Part shown: positions 46,255 to 57,404 of the stretch, piece after piece
Position numbering within the stretch: the first letter of the stretch is position 1
Layout of the letters: each line of letters opens with the position of its first letter
From: Stomorhina lunata
Taxonomy: Eukaryota; Arthropoda; Insecta; Diptera; Rhiniidae
Direction of reading: 5' to 3'
Assembly (NCBI GenBank): GCA_933228675.1
Contig: OW121742.1
Location: 15,888,489-15,952,488 of the forward strand
DNA length: 64,000 nt
Made by a program: the position numbers and the translations under genes
Notes under the pieces: model-generated
Database searches by the model: none
What the model was told of the DNA's origin: nothing
What the model saw: only the letters and a program-made list of their open reading frames with translations

Positions 46255-46630
46255 CAACAAAAGTTTTAGGTTTTGGCCATTTTCGATTTTTTATGAATTT
46301 TTAAAAAATAAAAATTTTGAAAATTTTTTTTTGCAAAAAAAATATTTTTGACTTTTAAGTGCAATAACTAAGAATCCGTTAAAATTCAAATAAAAATTTG
46401 TCTAAAACGACACAAAGATAATTTGAATAGGTTCTAAGACTTTTATCAATTTTTTTTTTTCAATTTTCGACTTTGATGAAGTTTTAAAAACTAAAAAAAA
46501 TTTTTAATTTTTTGTAAAAAAAATATTTTTTGCTTTGAAGTGCAAATAACTCGGAATCCGTTAAACATATATAGAATGATTTCAAACCCACTTAAAGATA
46601 ATTTTATTGGCTATTATATTCGGTATTTCC
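46255..46630 (+). repeat. Two-copy diverged tandem duplication (~175 bp)
   Basis: Shared landmarks are AATATTTTTGACTTTTAAGTG/AATATTTTTTGCTTTGAAGTG-like text, GTGCAATAACTAAGAATCCG against GTGCAAATAACTCGGAATCCG, and an AAAGATAATTT phrase. Non-coding. Confidence 0.7.
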
Positions 46631-46732
46631 AACAAAATCATATAACCCCTACCAAAGATATGATGAAATCAATGAATCGTCTATTCAAAAATTACAAATT
46701 TCACATTGTTTTCGTTTTTGTTTTAAAACCAG

Positions 46733-47110
46733 CACTCAGGGGATAACCCCTACTTATGCAATACATCGTGTTGGAACTAGCGAAATAGGTTATGGGAGGG
46801 GGGATAGGTGAAATAGTGTTTGTGGACATTTGATTTGAACTTTTCTATGTTGCAACTGTCTGGGAAAACTTCTGCGGGAAGCAAATTCCACATACAAACT
46901 GTACGGCTAAAGAACGAACTTTCTCTGTAGTGAATCTCTAAAATAGACCGTCCCATACATGAGAGTTGTAAATAGTACGGAGATCAGATGAAGTGAAGTG
47001 TCTCTTACACCGTTTTAGAAAACCGAGGCACTTGAATGCTTTGTCGACACCTGAAAAATGCGATTTGTCAAACTGACATCACATTGAATTCTCATGCCCA
47101 GAACATCCGC
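46733..47110 (-). pseudogene. Second copy of the Jockey/CR1/I-type LINE 3' region, with internal deletion
   Basis: Reverse-complemented, this follows the element at 1860-3090: GTTCTGGGCATGAGAATTC, then AAAGCATTCAAGTGCCTCGG, then TACAACTCTCATGTATGGGA. It then jumps from the position equivalent to about 2615 to about 2865 (CACTACAGAGAAAG), so ~250 bp are missing. It continues through the ARMWN-like block to the 3' stem-loop at 46738-46751 (AGGGG, TTAT, CCCCT on the minus strand). It is 5'-truncated and non-functional. Confidence 0.85.
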
Positions 47111-48240
47111 CTAATTTAAAGAATATTAGCGTTTGATCGCTTTTATAATCATAAGACCACAATGAATCGAAAAAGTATAGTCGTGATCAAATGTGACGCA
47201 AAAAGTTGAATTTTGTTAACTAGTGTTATCAGACTAACAACAGCTTTACTTCACATAAAGCAAAGCCAAACATGTTCCTCAAAAAATTTCGTAATTTTTG
47301 AATACAATCATTGCAATTATTAAAAAATTGAAACTTATTGATGAAAATTTTTACCATTGAGCTTTAATGTCGATTATCTGCTAATAAGGAATCAATAAAT
47401 TTAAAGCCAGAGACTAAATCCACGAAACAAATTTTCCTCACATACAACCTTTCATGCTTCCGTCCTTTCTCCCAGTCCATAGCTTTTCTGAACAATCAAA
47501 CTCTCAACCCTAGGGTCATATTCTTCTGCATCCAACAACTCATTCCCTCATTCATGTGCAATACAATTCAACATAAGGGAAAAGCCGAATCATATTAAAA
47601 ACTTGTGAAAATGATTTGCAAAATAATAAAATAAAAGAAAAAAAAGCTCATCAACAACAGAAAAATGAAAAATATTTAATTAATTTGCTTAAGTGTAAGT
47701 AAACCTGAATAAAAATGATAAATTTTTTCATAGCCCCAAAATACAAACAGGTAGATTTTTTTTTGAATCTGCAGATTCGTTTTAAATAAAATTGAACAAA
47801 TGATGAATAACTACAAATAAATAACTATACAGACGGACAGATACATATATTCATGCACAAACACGCTCGTAATTGCCAACTTCATATGCAGGAAGAATTT
47901 TATGTAAAAATTTATTTTTAACCCGTTTGTGGACACCACCATTTTACTTTTCAGTGGAAGTAATTAATCACAGTTTTTATCCTTCCCAAAGCTTTCAAAG
48001 CCATTTTTCTTCTTAATTTCTTTAGAACAGAAAAAAGTCCTTAAACTTTAATTGAAGTTTCTTAACATTCCTCAAACCAAAATTTATGAGCAAATCATAA
48101 TCTAAGTAGTAATTTAGAACTATAATAATAATAATATAAGAATAAAATTTTGATTTTGGAACAAAATAAAAATTTTTGTATAAAATTCAAATTTGAAGAC
48201 AAACTTTAAATTTAGTACAGAATTTAAAATCGAGTTAAAT
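47111..48240. other. Non-coding AT-rich stretch
   Basis: Nothing recognised in about 1.1 kb; multiple stops in every frame. Confidence 0.6.
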
Positions 48241-50833
48241 TTTAAGTTAGGTAAAAATTTGTCTTTAGTAAAATTTTGAGCAAAATTTGTCTTTATTAAA
48301 ATTTTGATCAAAACATGTCTTTAGAAAAATGTTTATCAAAATTGCCTTAAGAAAAATTTTGATCAAAAATTGTCTTTCCATAAAATTTTGATCAAAAATT
48401 GTCTTTAGTAAAATTTTGAACAAAATTTGTCTTTAGTAAAATTTTAATTAAAATTTGTCTTTAGTAAAATTTTGATCAAAATTTGTCTTTAGTACAACTT
48501 TGGTCAAAATTTGTAAAACTTTGCAAAATTTGTAAAATTTTGATCAAAATTTGTCTTTAGTAAAATTTTTATCAAAAATTGTCTTAAGTAAAATTTTGAC
48601 CAAAATATGTCTATAGTATAATTTTGATCAAAATTTCTCTTTAGTAAAGTTTTGATCAAAATTTGTCTTTAGTAAAATTTTGATCAAAATTTGTCTTTAG
48701 TAAAATTTTTATCAAAAATTGTCTTAAGAAAAATTTGATCAAAATTTGTCTTTAGTAAAAGTTTTGATCAAAAATTGTCTTTTGCAAAATTTTGATCAAA
48801 ATTTGTCTTTAGTAAAATTTTGATTAAAATTAGTATTTGTAAAATTTTGATTACAATTTGTCTTTAGTAAGATTTTGATCAAAACTTGTCTTTAGTAAAA
48901 TTTTGACCAAAATATGTCTATAGTATAATTTTGATCAAAATTTCTCTTTAGTGAAGTTTTGATCAAAATTTGTCTTTAGTAAAATTTTGATCAAAATTTG
49001 TCTTTAGTAAAATTTTTATCAAAAATTGTCTTAAGTAAAGTTTTGATCAAAATTTGTCTTTAGTAAAAATTTTGATCAAAAATTGTCTTTTGCAAAATTT
49101 TGATCAAAATTTGTCTTTAGTAAAATTTTGATTAAAATTAGTATTTGTAAAATTTTGATTACAATTTGTCTTTAGTAAGATTTTGATCAAAACTTGTCTT
49201 TAGTAAAATTTAGATCAAAATTTTTCTTTAGTAAAATTTTGATCAAAATTTTTCTTTAGTGAAATTTTGATCAAAATTTTTCTTTAGTAAAATTTTGATC
49301 AAAATTTTCTTTAGTAAAATTTTCATCAAAATTTTCTTTAGTAAAATTTTGATCAACATTTTTCTTTAGTAAAATTTTGATCAAAATTTTTCTTTAGTAA
49401 AATTTTCATCAAAATTTTTCTTTAGTAAAATTTTGATCAAAATTTTTCTTTAGTAAAATTTTGATCAAAATTTTTCTTTAGTAAAATTTTGATCAAAATT
49501 TTTCTTTAGTAAAATTTTGATCAAAATGTTTCTTTAGTAAAATTTTGATCAAAATGTTTCTTTAGTAAAATTTTGATCAAAATGTTTCTTTAGTAAAATT
49601 TTGATCAAAATTTTTCTTTAGTAAAATTTTGATCAAAATTTGTCTTTTGTAAAATTTTGATCAAAATTTGTCTTTAGTAAAATTTTGATCAAAATTTGTC
49701 TTTAGTAAAATTTTGATCAAAATTTGTCTTTAGTAAAATTTTGATCAAAATTTGTCTTTAGTAAAATTTTGATCAAAATTTGTCTTTAGTAAAATTTTGG
49801 TCAAAATTTGTCTTTAGTAAAATTTTGATCAAAATTTGTCTTTAGTAAAATTTTGATCAAAATTTGTCTTTAGTAAAATTTTGATCAAAATTTGTCTTTA
49901 GTAAAATTTTGATCAAAATTTGTCTTTAGTAAAATTTTGATCAAAATTTGTCTTTAGTAAAATTTTGATCAAAATTTGTCTTTAGTAAATTTTTGATCAA
50001 AATTTGTCTTTAGTAAAATTTTGATCAAAATTTGTCTTTAGTAAAATTTTGATCAAAATTTGTCTTTAGTAAAATTTTGATCAAAATTTGTCTTTAGTAA
50101 AATTTTGATCAAAATTTGTGTTTAGTAAAATTTTGATCAAAATTTGTGTTTAGTAAAATTTTGATCAAAATTTGTCTTTAGTAAAATTTTGATCAAAATT
50201 TGTCTTTAGTAAAATTTTGATCAAAATTTGTCTTTTGCAAAATTTTGATCAAAATTTGTCTTTAGTAAAATTTTGATTAAAATTTTTCTTTAGTAAAACT
50301 TTGATTAAAATTTTTCTTTAGTAAAGTTTTGATCAAAATTTTTCTTTAGTAAAGTTTTGATCAAAATTTGCCTTTAGTAAAGTTTTGATCAAAATTTGCC
50401 TTTAGTAAAATTTTGAACAAAATTTGTCTTTAGTAAATTTTGATCAAAATTTTTCTTGAATAAAATTTTGATCAAAATTTGTCTTTAGTAAAATTTTGAT
50501 CAAAATTTGTCTTTAGTAAAATTTTGATCAAAATTTGTCTTTAGTAAAATTTTGATCAAAATTTGTCTTTAGTAAAATTTTGATCAAAATTTGTCTTTAG
50601 TAAAATTTTGATCAAAATTTGTCTTTAGTAAAATTTTGATCAAAATGTTTCTTTAATAAAATTTTGATAAAAATTTGTCTTTAGTAAAATTTTGATCAAA
50701 ATTTGTCTTTGGTAAAATTTTAATCAAAATTTGTCTTTATTAAAGTTCTGATCAAAATTTGTCTTAATAAAATTTTGATCTAAATTTGACTTTAGTAAAA
50801 TTTTGATTAAAATTTGTCTTTAGTAAATTTTGT
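48241..50833 (+). repeat. Satellite array 7, 28-bp monomer (GATC and CTTTAG linkers)
   Basis: About 92 units of TTTTGATCAAAATTTGTC followed by TTTAGTAAAA. TTTTGATCAAAA is a perfect 12-bp palindrome. The left part (to about 49250) is variable and contains a ~307-bp higher-order duplication. The centre (about 49640-50150) is almost uniform. The CTTTAG linker corresponds to CTATAG in related arrays (see CTATAGACAAATTTT units in array 8), which ties this GATC family to the others. Confidence 0.97.
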
Positions 50834-52699
50834 TGGGAATCTAACCCACCACTAGACCCCAGTGCATTCCTTTAAAGGGTTAACATTTCACATTATTTCA
50901 TTTGTAATACGAATATTTAAAATATTCTCATGCATTTCCAATAAGATGCTGCTGATTAACAATAAATTTTTATATTTGTTAAAATTATTTTTATGTATTT
51001 GTCATTCACCCATATTCTTACTGCAGCAGATGGATGGATGGATGAATGTCCCCTTTTTCCTTCATTCTTTTTATAGAATTTAGCACAAACAAACAAACAA
51101 ACTACAATGTGACATGTCAGTTGGAAACCCACTTATTATTTTTTTTAAGCCAGAACAAAACGGACTCGATTAACAAGTGATAAAGTAAAATTATGAGAAA
51201 TTGTAAAAATTTAATGAATCTGTGAAAAAGTTTTAACGTTTACAAAAAGACAATAATGACCAACTAACAAATTTGTTCAAATGCTTTGAATTTTTGGTTG
51301 GGGCTGTTGGAGTTGGAGTATGTGTGTGAATGTTTGATGTTGCAAGGTATCAGGTGTATTTTATATTGAAATCGGTCTGGTCATTATTGGATGGATTTCT
51401 GAAATAACAATCTATAAAATTTAAGAGTTCATAAAATTTAATTATATATTTTAGCATTTTGTGGTTGAGTGAGGCGATGGTTGGTCGAACGTTTACACTA
51501 GTATACAAAATTCAATTTTCTGAGTTTTATTTGATTACCAGAATTACTTTTTTATATTCATTGTGGTCTTCTGATTATTAAAACGGTCGAAATTTAATTA
51601 GCTTTAAATTGGTTCCTTAAAATTTTTTTTATATAAATTTTGCCATTTTAGGCAAAATTTTGTGGTATTTTACAAAAATCCCAAATTTTAAAACGAAAGA
51701 CAATGAAAAAACTTAGGATGTTTTTGAACTTAAAGGGCCACACATGAAAAATTGTTTTCCATAAAAGTAACTTTACCTGTTGACCAGTGTTATCAGTAAG
51801 TCTGTCTATCTGTCAGGTTTGAACAGGGTTAATATGTTTGTTTGTGGCTTGTAATACATTATGTAGCAACCAGGTTGGTCTGACGCTTGGTCGAGCTGGA
51901 AATGTCCAAAGATTCATTCATTTATTTTAAAGATTTTTTTTATTTTATAAATTTTACGATTAACAATGTTGTCAATAATAATCATAATAATAAAGAAGAT
52001 GATCATCATCATCATTCAGAGGAGGATGATGCTGATGATAATGATGTTTGCATTTCCATATTACCTCAATGTCATTCATTTATCGTAAAATAAATACTCA
52101 GATACGAATATTTGTACATTTTTATGTATTGGATTTTTTATTATCAATAACATACGATTACCTACATTTTGAATACATTCCTCTGCTGCTTGCAACTTCA
52201 AATATTGATTGAATGTTTGTGTTGCTCCTCACAAAGGGGGTTGCATTAATGGTTCGAGTGTTGCAACATAATCATGAGTATTGGGTTGTAGTATGCAAAA
52301 TATTTGCATTTAATGGCCCAGTTAAATCTCCTGCCGCTGCTGCTGCTACTGCCACTTTTTGTGTCAGTTTGTTGTTCATGCCCCATCAAAGTAGTTGTAG
52401 TTGTAGTATGTGGTATTCAATCAATTGCTTTTTATTATTTTATTGACAATGTTTTCAGTTTTTTTTCTTCACTTATTTTTTCAACTCTACTCATTTTATT
52501 GCTATTGGGTGCCTTGATTGTGCAATAGCGACTGCAGTAGCTGCAGCAATAGCTAAGAGTAGAGAAGCAGATGTTGTTAATATCAAAATTGAATAAAATT
52601 TTATTTTTATAAATTTTTTTTCGTATTATTCTCTTATTGCGAATGAATTTTTTAAATATGAAATGAATTTGTAAATATTGCAATGTGTTAAATTAGGGC
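50834..52699. other. Non-coding spacer between two inverted GATC satellite arrays
   Basis: No gene recognised. There is a GATGGATGGATGGATG patch near 51031-51046, GAT/CAT triplets near 51985-52050 and a GCTGCTGCTG/TGTAGTTGTAG patch near 52330-52410. The open frames here are low-complexity products of these patches. Confidence 0.6.
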
Positions 52700-54935
52700 G
52701 ATCAAAATATTTTATCAAAATTTTACTAAAAAAAATTTTGAACAATATTTTACTAAAGACAAATTTTGAACAAAATTTTACTCAAGAAAAATTTTGAACA
52801 AAATTTTACTAAAGCAGAATTTTGATCAAAATTTTACTTAAGACAAATTTGGCTCTAAATTTTACTTAAGACAAATTTTGATAAAGATTTGACTAAAGAC
52901 AAAGAAAGATAATTTTTGTTCAAAAGACAAGTTTTGTTCAAAATTTGACTAAAAATTTAATTTAATCAAAATTTTACTACAGACAGACTGTGATCAAAAA
53001 TCTATTGAAGACAAATTTTGACTAAAAATTTTCTTACGACAAATTCTGATCAACAATTTACTTCAGACAAATTTTGTTCAAAAGATTACCAAAGACAAAT
53101 TTTGATCAAATTTATACAAAAGACAATTTTGAGTTAAATTTCACTTATTATAAATTTTTATTAAAATTTTACTAAAGAAAAATTTCGAAGAAAATTTTAC
53201 TAAATAAAAATTTTGAACATAATTTTACTAAAGAAAAGTTTGGAACAAAATTTTACTAAAAAAAAAAATTTTGTTCAAAATTTTATTCAAAATTTTACTA
53301 AAAAAAAAAAAATTTTGTTCAAAATTTTACTAAAGAAAAATTTTGAACAAAATTTTACTAAAGAAAAATTTTGAAGACAATTTTACTAAAGAAAAGTTTT
53401 GAACAAAATTTTATTCAAGAAAAATTTTGAACAAAATTTTACTAAAGAAAAATTTTGAACTAAATTTTACTAAAGATAAATTTTGAACAAAATTTTACTA
53501 TAGACAAGTTTTGATCAAAATTTTACTAAAGACAAATTTTGATCAAAATTTTATTTAAGACAAATTTTGATCAAAATTTTACTAAAGACAAATTTTGATC
53601 AAAATTTTACTAATGAAAAATTTTGAGCAAAATTTTACTAAAAACAAATTTTGTTCAAAATTTTACTAAAGACAAATTTTGAACAAAATTTTACTAAAGA
53701 AAAATTTTAACCAAAATTTTACTAAAGAAAAGTTTTAAACAAAATTTTAGTTAAGAAAAATTTTAAACAAAATTTTACTAAAGACAAATTTTGTTTAAAA
53801 TTTTACTATAGACAAATTATGATCAAAATTTTACTATAGACAAATTTTGATCAAAATTTTACTAAAGACAAATTTTGGTCAAAATTTTATTTAAGATAAA
53901 TTTTGGTCAAATTTTTTTTAAGACAAATTTTGATCAACATTTTACAAAAGACAAATTTTGATCAAAATTTTACAAAAGACAAATTTTGGTCAAAATTTTA
54001 ATAAAGACAAATTTTGATCAAAATTTTAATAAAGACAAATTTTGATCAAAATTTTACAAAAGACAAATTTTGATCAAAATTTTACAAAAGACAAATTTTG
54101 ATCAAAATTTTACAAAAGACAAATTTTGATCAAAATTTTATTAAAGACAAATTTTGGTCAAAATTTTCTACAGACAAATTTTGGTCAAAATTTTCTAAAG
54201 ACAAATTTTGATCAAAATTTTACTATAGACAAATTTTGATCAAAATTTTACTATAGACAAATTTTGATCAAAATTTTACTATAGACAAATTTTGATCAAA
54301 ATTTTACTATAGACAAATTTTGATCAAAATTTTACTATAGACAAATTTTGATCAAAATTTTACTATAGACAAATTTTGATCAAAATTTTACTATAGACAA
54401 TTTTTGATCAAAATTTTACTATAGACAAATTTTAGTCAAAATTTTACTATAAACAAATTTTGATCAAAATTTTACTATAGACAAATTTTGATCAAAATTT
54501 TACTATAGACAAATTTTGATCAAAATTTTACTAAAGACAAATTTTGATTGAAATTTTTTTAAATACAAATTTTGATCAAAATTTTACTTCAGACAAATTT
54601 TGTTTAAAATTTTACTTCAGACAAATTTTGTTAAAAATTTTATTAAAAGACAAAGTTTGAACAAAATTTTACTAAAGACAAATTTTGTTTAAAATTTTAC
54701 TAAAGACAAATTTTGTTCAAAATTTTTCCAAAGAAAAATTTTATTTAAAACTTTTCTTTAGTAAAATTTTGTTTAAAATTTAACTAAAAACAAATTTTGT
54801 TCAAAATTCTACCAAAGACAAATTTTGATCAAAATTTTACCAGAGATAAATTTTGATCAAAATTTTACTAAAGACAAATTTTGATTAAGAAAAAAAATTT
54901 TACTTAAGGAAAATTTTGATCAAAATTTTACTAAA
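52700..54935 (-). repeat. Satellite array 8 left part, 28-bp monomer, inverse orientation of array 7
   Basis: AAAATTTTACTAAAGACAAA followed by TTTTGATC, about 79 units; the reverse complement of array 7. The first ~700 bp are degenerate. A run with CTATAG instead of CTAAAG lies at about 54205-54530, which shows that the GATC and CTATAG families intergrade. One short patch near 54750-54775 is in the opposite orientation. It is interrupted at 54936 by the hammerhead-bearing insertion. Confidence 0.96.
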
Positions 54936-55214
54936 TGTTTGTTTTTGTTCAGTCGATAATCTACGCTTTTACTTTTGGTTTATAAACATAATTCTTAATA
55001 GTTATGTTTGTAAATTTAGTAATAATGCGAGGTTTTCGATCTGTCTAAATTGGGGATAATACTCCTGAAGAGATGGCTTAACCAACCATCGAAACGCGTC
55101 GAGGAATTTGGTTTCTCCGCAAACATTTTTTGGTTTTTTATCAATAAATTGATCTGTTACATTAATAAATAAATGTAACAGGTTTGGGATCAAATGCAAA
55201 TACACTTCTTTTTG
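54936..55214 (+). mobile_element. Hammerhead-bearing repeat, copy B (279-bp insertion in satellite array 8)
   Basis: Array 8 breaks after ACTAAA (54935) and resumes with GATAAATTTTGATCC (55215). The same array has the uninterrupted sequence ACTAAAGATAAATTTTG at about 55604, so the insert is exactly 279 bp. It contains the hammerhead core (55065-55100), TTTTTTGGTTTTTTATCAA, a hairpin (55154-55181) and TTGGGATC, in the same order as copy A. No target duplication is visible against the empty site. It is non-coding. Possible identities are a non-autonomous Penelope-like element, a retrozyme-like element, or a fragment of either. Confidence 0.75.
55052..55118 (+). ncRNA. Hammerhead ribozyme motif, copy B
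   Basis: CTGAAGA at 55065-55071, stem II GATGG (55072-55076) with CCATC (55086-55090), GAAA (55091-55094), C, then GCGTC with predicted cleavage after 55100. Stem I is CTC with GAG next to the core, an internal loop, and a distal GGGGA (55052-55056) with TCTCC (55114-55118). All invariant core bases of the hammerhead consensus are present. Stem III is minimal (ACGCGT, self-complementary), so efficient cleavage may need a dimer. Predicted only. Confidence 0.72.
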
Positions 55215-55775
55215 GATAAATTTTGATCCAAATTTTATTAGAGACAAATTTTGATCAAAATTTTACTAAAGACAAATTTTGATCAAAATTTTACTAAAGA
55301 CAAATTTTAATTAAAATTCTACCAAAGACAAATTTTGTTCAAAATTTTACTAAAGACAAATTTTGACCAAAAATTTTATACAGACAAATTTAGGTCAACA
55401 TTTTTCTTAAGAGAAATTTTGATCAAAATGTTACAAAAGACAAAATTTGATCAAAATGTTACTAAAGACAAACTTTGATCAAAATTTTATTAAAGACAAA
55501 TTTGGATCAAAATTTTACTTAAGACACATTTTGATCAAAATTTTACTAAAGACAAATTTTGATTAAGAAAAAAAATTTTACTTAAGGAAAATTTTGATCA
55601 AAATTTTACTAAAGATAAATTTTGATCCAAATTTTATTAGAGACAAATTTTGATCAAAATTTTACTAAAGACAATATTTGATCAAAATTTTACTAAAGAC
55701 ATATTTTGATCAAAATTTTACTGAAAGACAAATTTTGTTCAAAATTTTACTAAAGCCAAATTTTGACTAAAACTT
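55215..55775 (-). repeat. Satellite array 8 right part, 28-bp monomer
   Basis: Continuation of array 8 after the insertion, about 20 units. The block around 55537-55650 repeats the block 54859-54935 plus 55215-55250 (landmark GATTAAGAAAAAAAATTTTA at 54883 and 55561). This gives a duplicated segment of about 399 bp once the 279-bp insertion is subtracted. Confidence 0.95.
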
Positions 55776-57404
55776 ATCTGCTTCCCCCTAGTAAACATCA
55801 AAATGCCTTGTATTTTTTTTATGAGGGAATGTAAATACATATTTATAACTTTCATTAGTTAAATTAAAAATGATGGTTGCATTTAATTTAAAAATTATTT
55901 ATACTCGAATGCAGAATATCTTATTATTATTCATTTTTTTTTTGTCTCAATTTATAGATTTCACATTTTTTCAATCACCTTTAACATAAAAAGATATGTG
56001 ATGACAAATGACAGCCATGACCTATTAATGAATTTTTAATTTTTTAAAGCCGGAAGGCTTTAGGTAATAATTTACACGTACTTGATTAAAACTTAATTGG
56101 AAATTTTACAGAAGTTCAAAACCCTTTAATTTTAAAGCGTAAAAACACTTTTTTTAATAAGCTCTATTAACTTTTCTGTCATCATTCAACACTTAGTTTA
56201 AAATCCCATTTGCAATCTGACTAACTTGTCTTAATAATTTTCCAACACAACATCAATTCTCACTTAAAATCATAGATTAATCAAAACTAATAACTTTAAT
56301 AACACCGTGCAACAAATCATTTATAGCAGATGTTTGTTAAGAAATTTCCTTTCAAACTTATCCTAACAACTGCAACCATCTAGTCTAGCTACCGGATATT
56401 GCGCTTAATGAATGGAAAAGTCTCTTCCATAAAATTGACATTGGTCTCCTGAAAAGCGTTTTATGTCTCGGCCGTTTGCAAAATAATGAAGTCACCAAAC
56501 AAAGAATCAACTTCAATTAAAGAGACAAGACTTTAATAATCATAAATTTAACTGCAACGACCGACCATCTATAAGTTTTAGGCCCCTATTTTTTTGCTTT
56601 TTCTGCTGATATTTAGCAAATAAATGTTCAACAAGTTTTCACAATATTCGACTGAAAATAATGTTTTACATATTGTTGCAAGTTGCTTATGTGTATATGT
56701 GTGCAAATGTGTGAGTTGTATGGTTTTTGTTGCAAGTGTAATTGTATTGTCGACATTATTGTAAAACAATTTAAAGAGTGAGTTTCCATGGATCTTATGA
56801 ATTCAATCGCAATTGGATGACGTTAAATGGAGATGTAAAAAATTTTCGTGCGTTAATTGAGTTGTTAAATGTCTATTGAGCTTGTACTTGGACATTAAAA
56901 CGAAGCATCTAAATGAATGTGATACTTTGTTTGAATAAGTGGATAAATTTAAAAGTTTCTTCAGCTAGAAATATACTAAAACAAAGCCAGAACTCCAACT
57001 ATGGCACTAGAATTAGTAGTTAAGTTGTAATCCTCAGTTCGATTTCTCCATAATCTTTACTGTTCAGGCGTAGGCAGCCACCAGAAGCCGAAGACTTTTT
57101 GTAACTTTCGTAAATATCACGATCATTAATAAAACTCATGAAAATGAGTTTTAAAAGCATTCAGTTGGAATAAAGAAAATACAAAAACAAATTATACAAG
57201 AAACAAAATCATAATCCAATTTATAGCAACAAAATATAGGGTTCGAGAGAACAAAGAAATATAATTTCAAACATTGTTGCCATGATATTATTGTTTTTGA
57301 AAACGCAGTTTCAAATAAATGTAACCGAATTGGGAATATTTTTTGAAATAGAATTAAATTCTAATTTTAAACAGTTTTAGATTTTTATATTTTTTTTATA
57401 AATG
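55776..57404. other. Non-coding AT-rich stretch
   Basis: No gene or known repeat recognised. The 63-codon frame at 56578-56769 has no motif. Confidence 0.6.
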
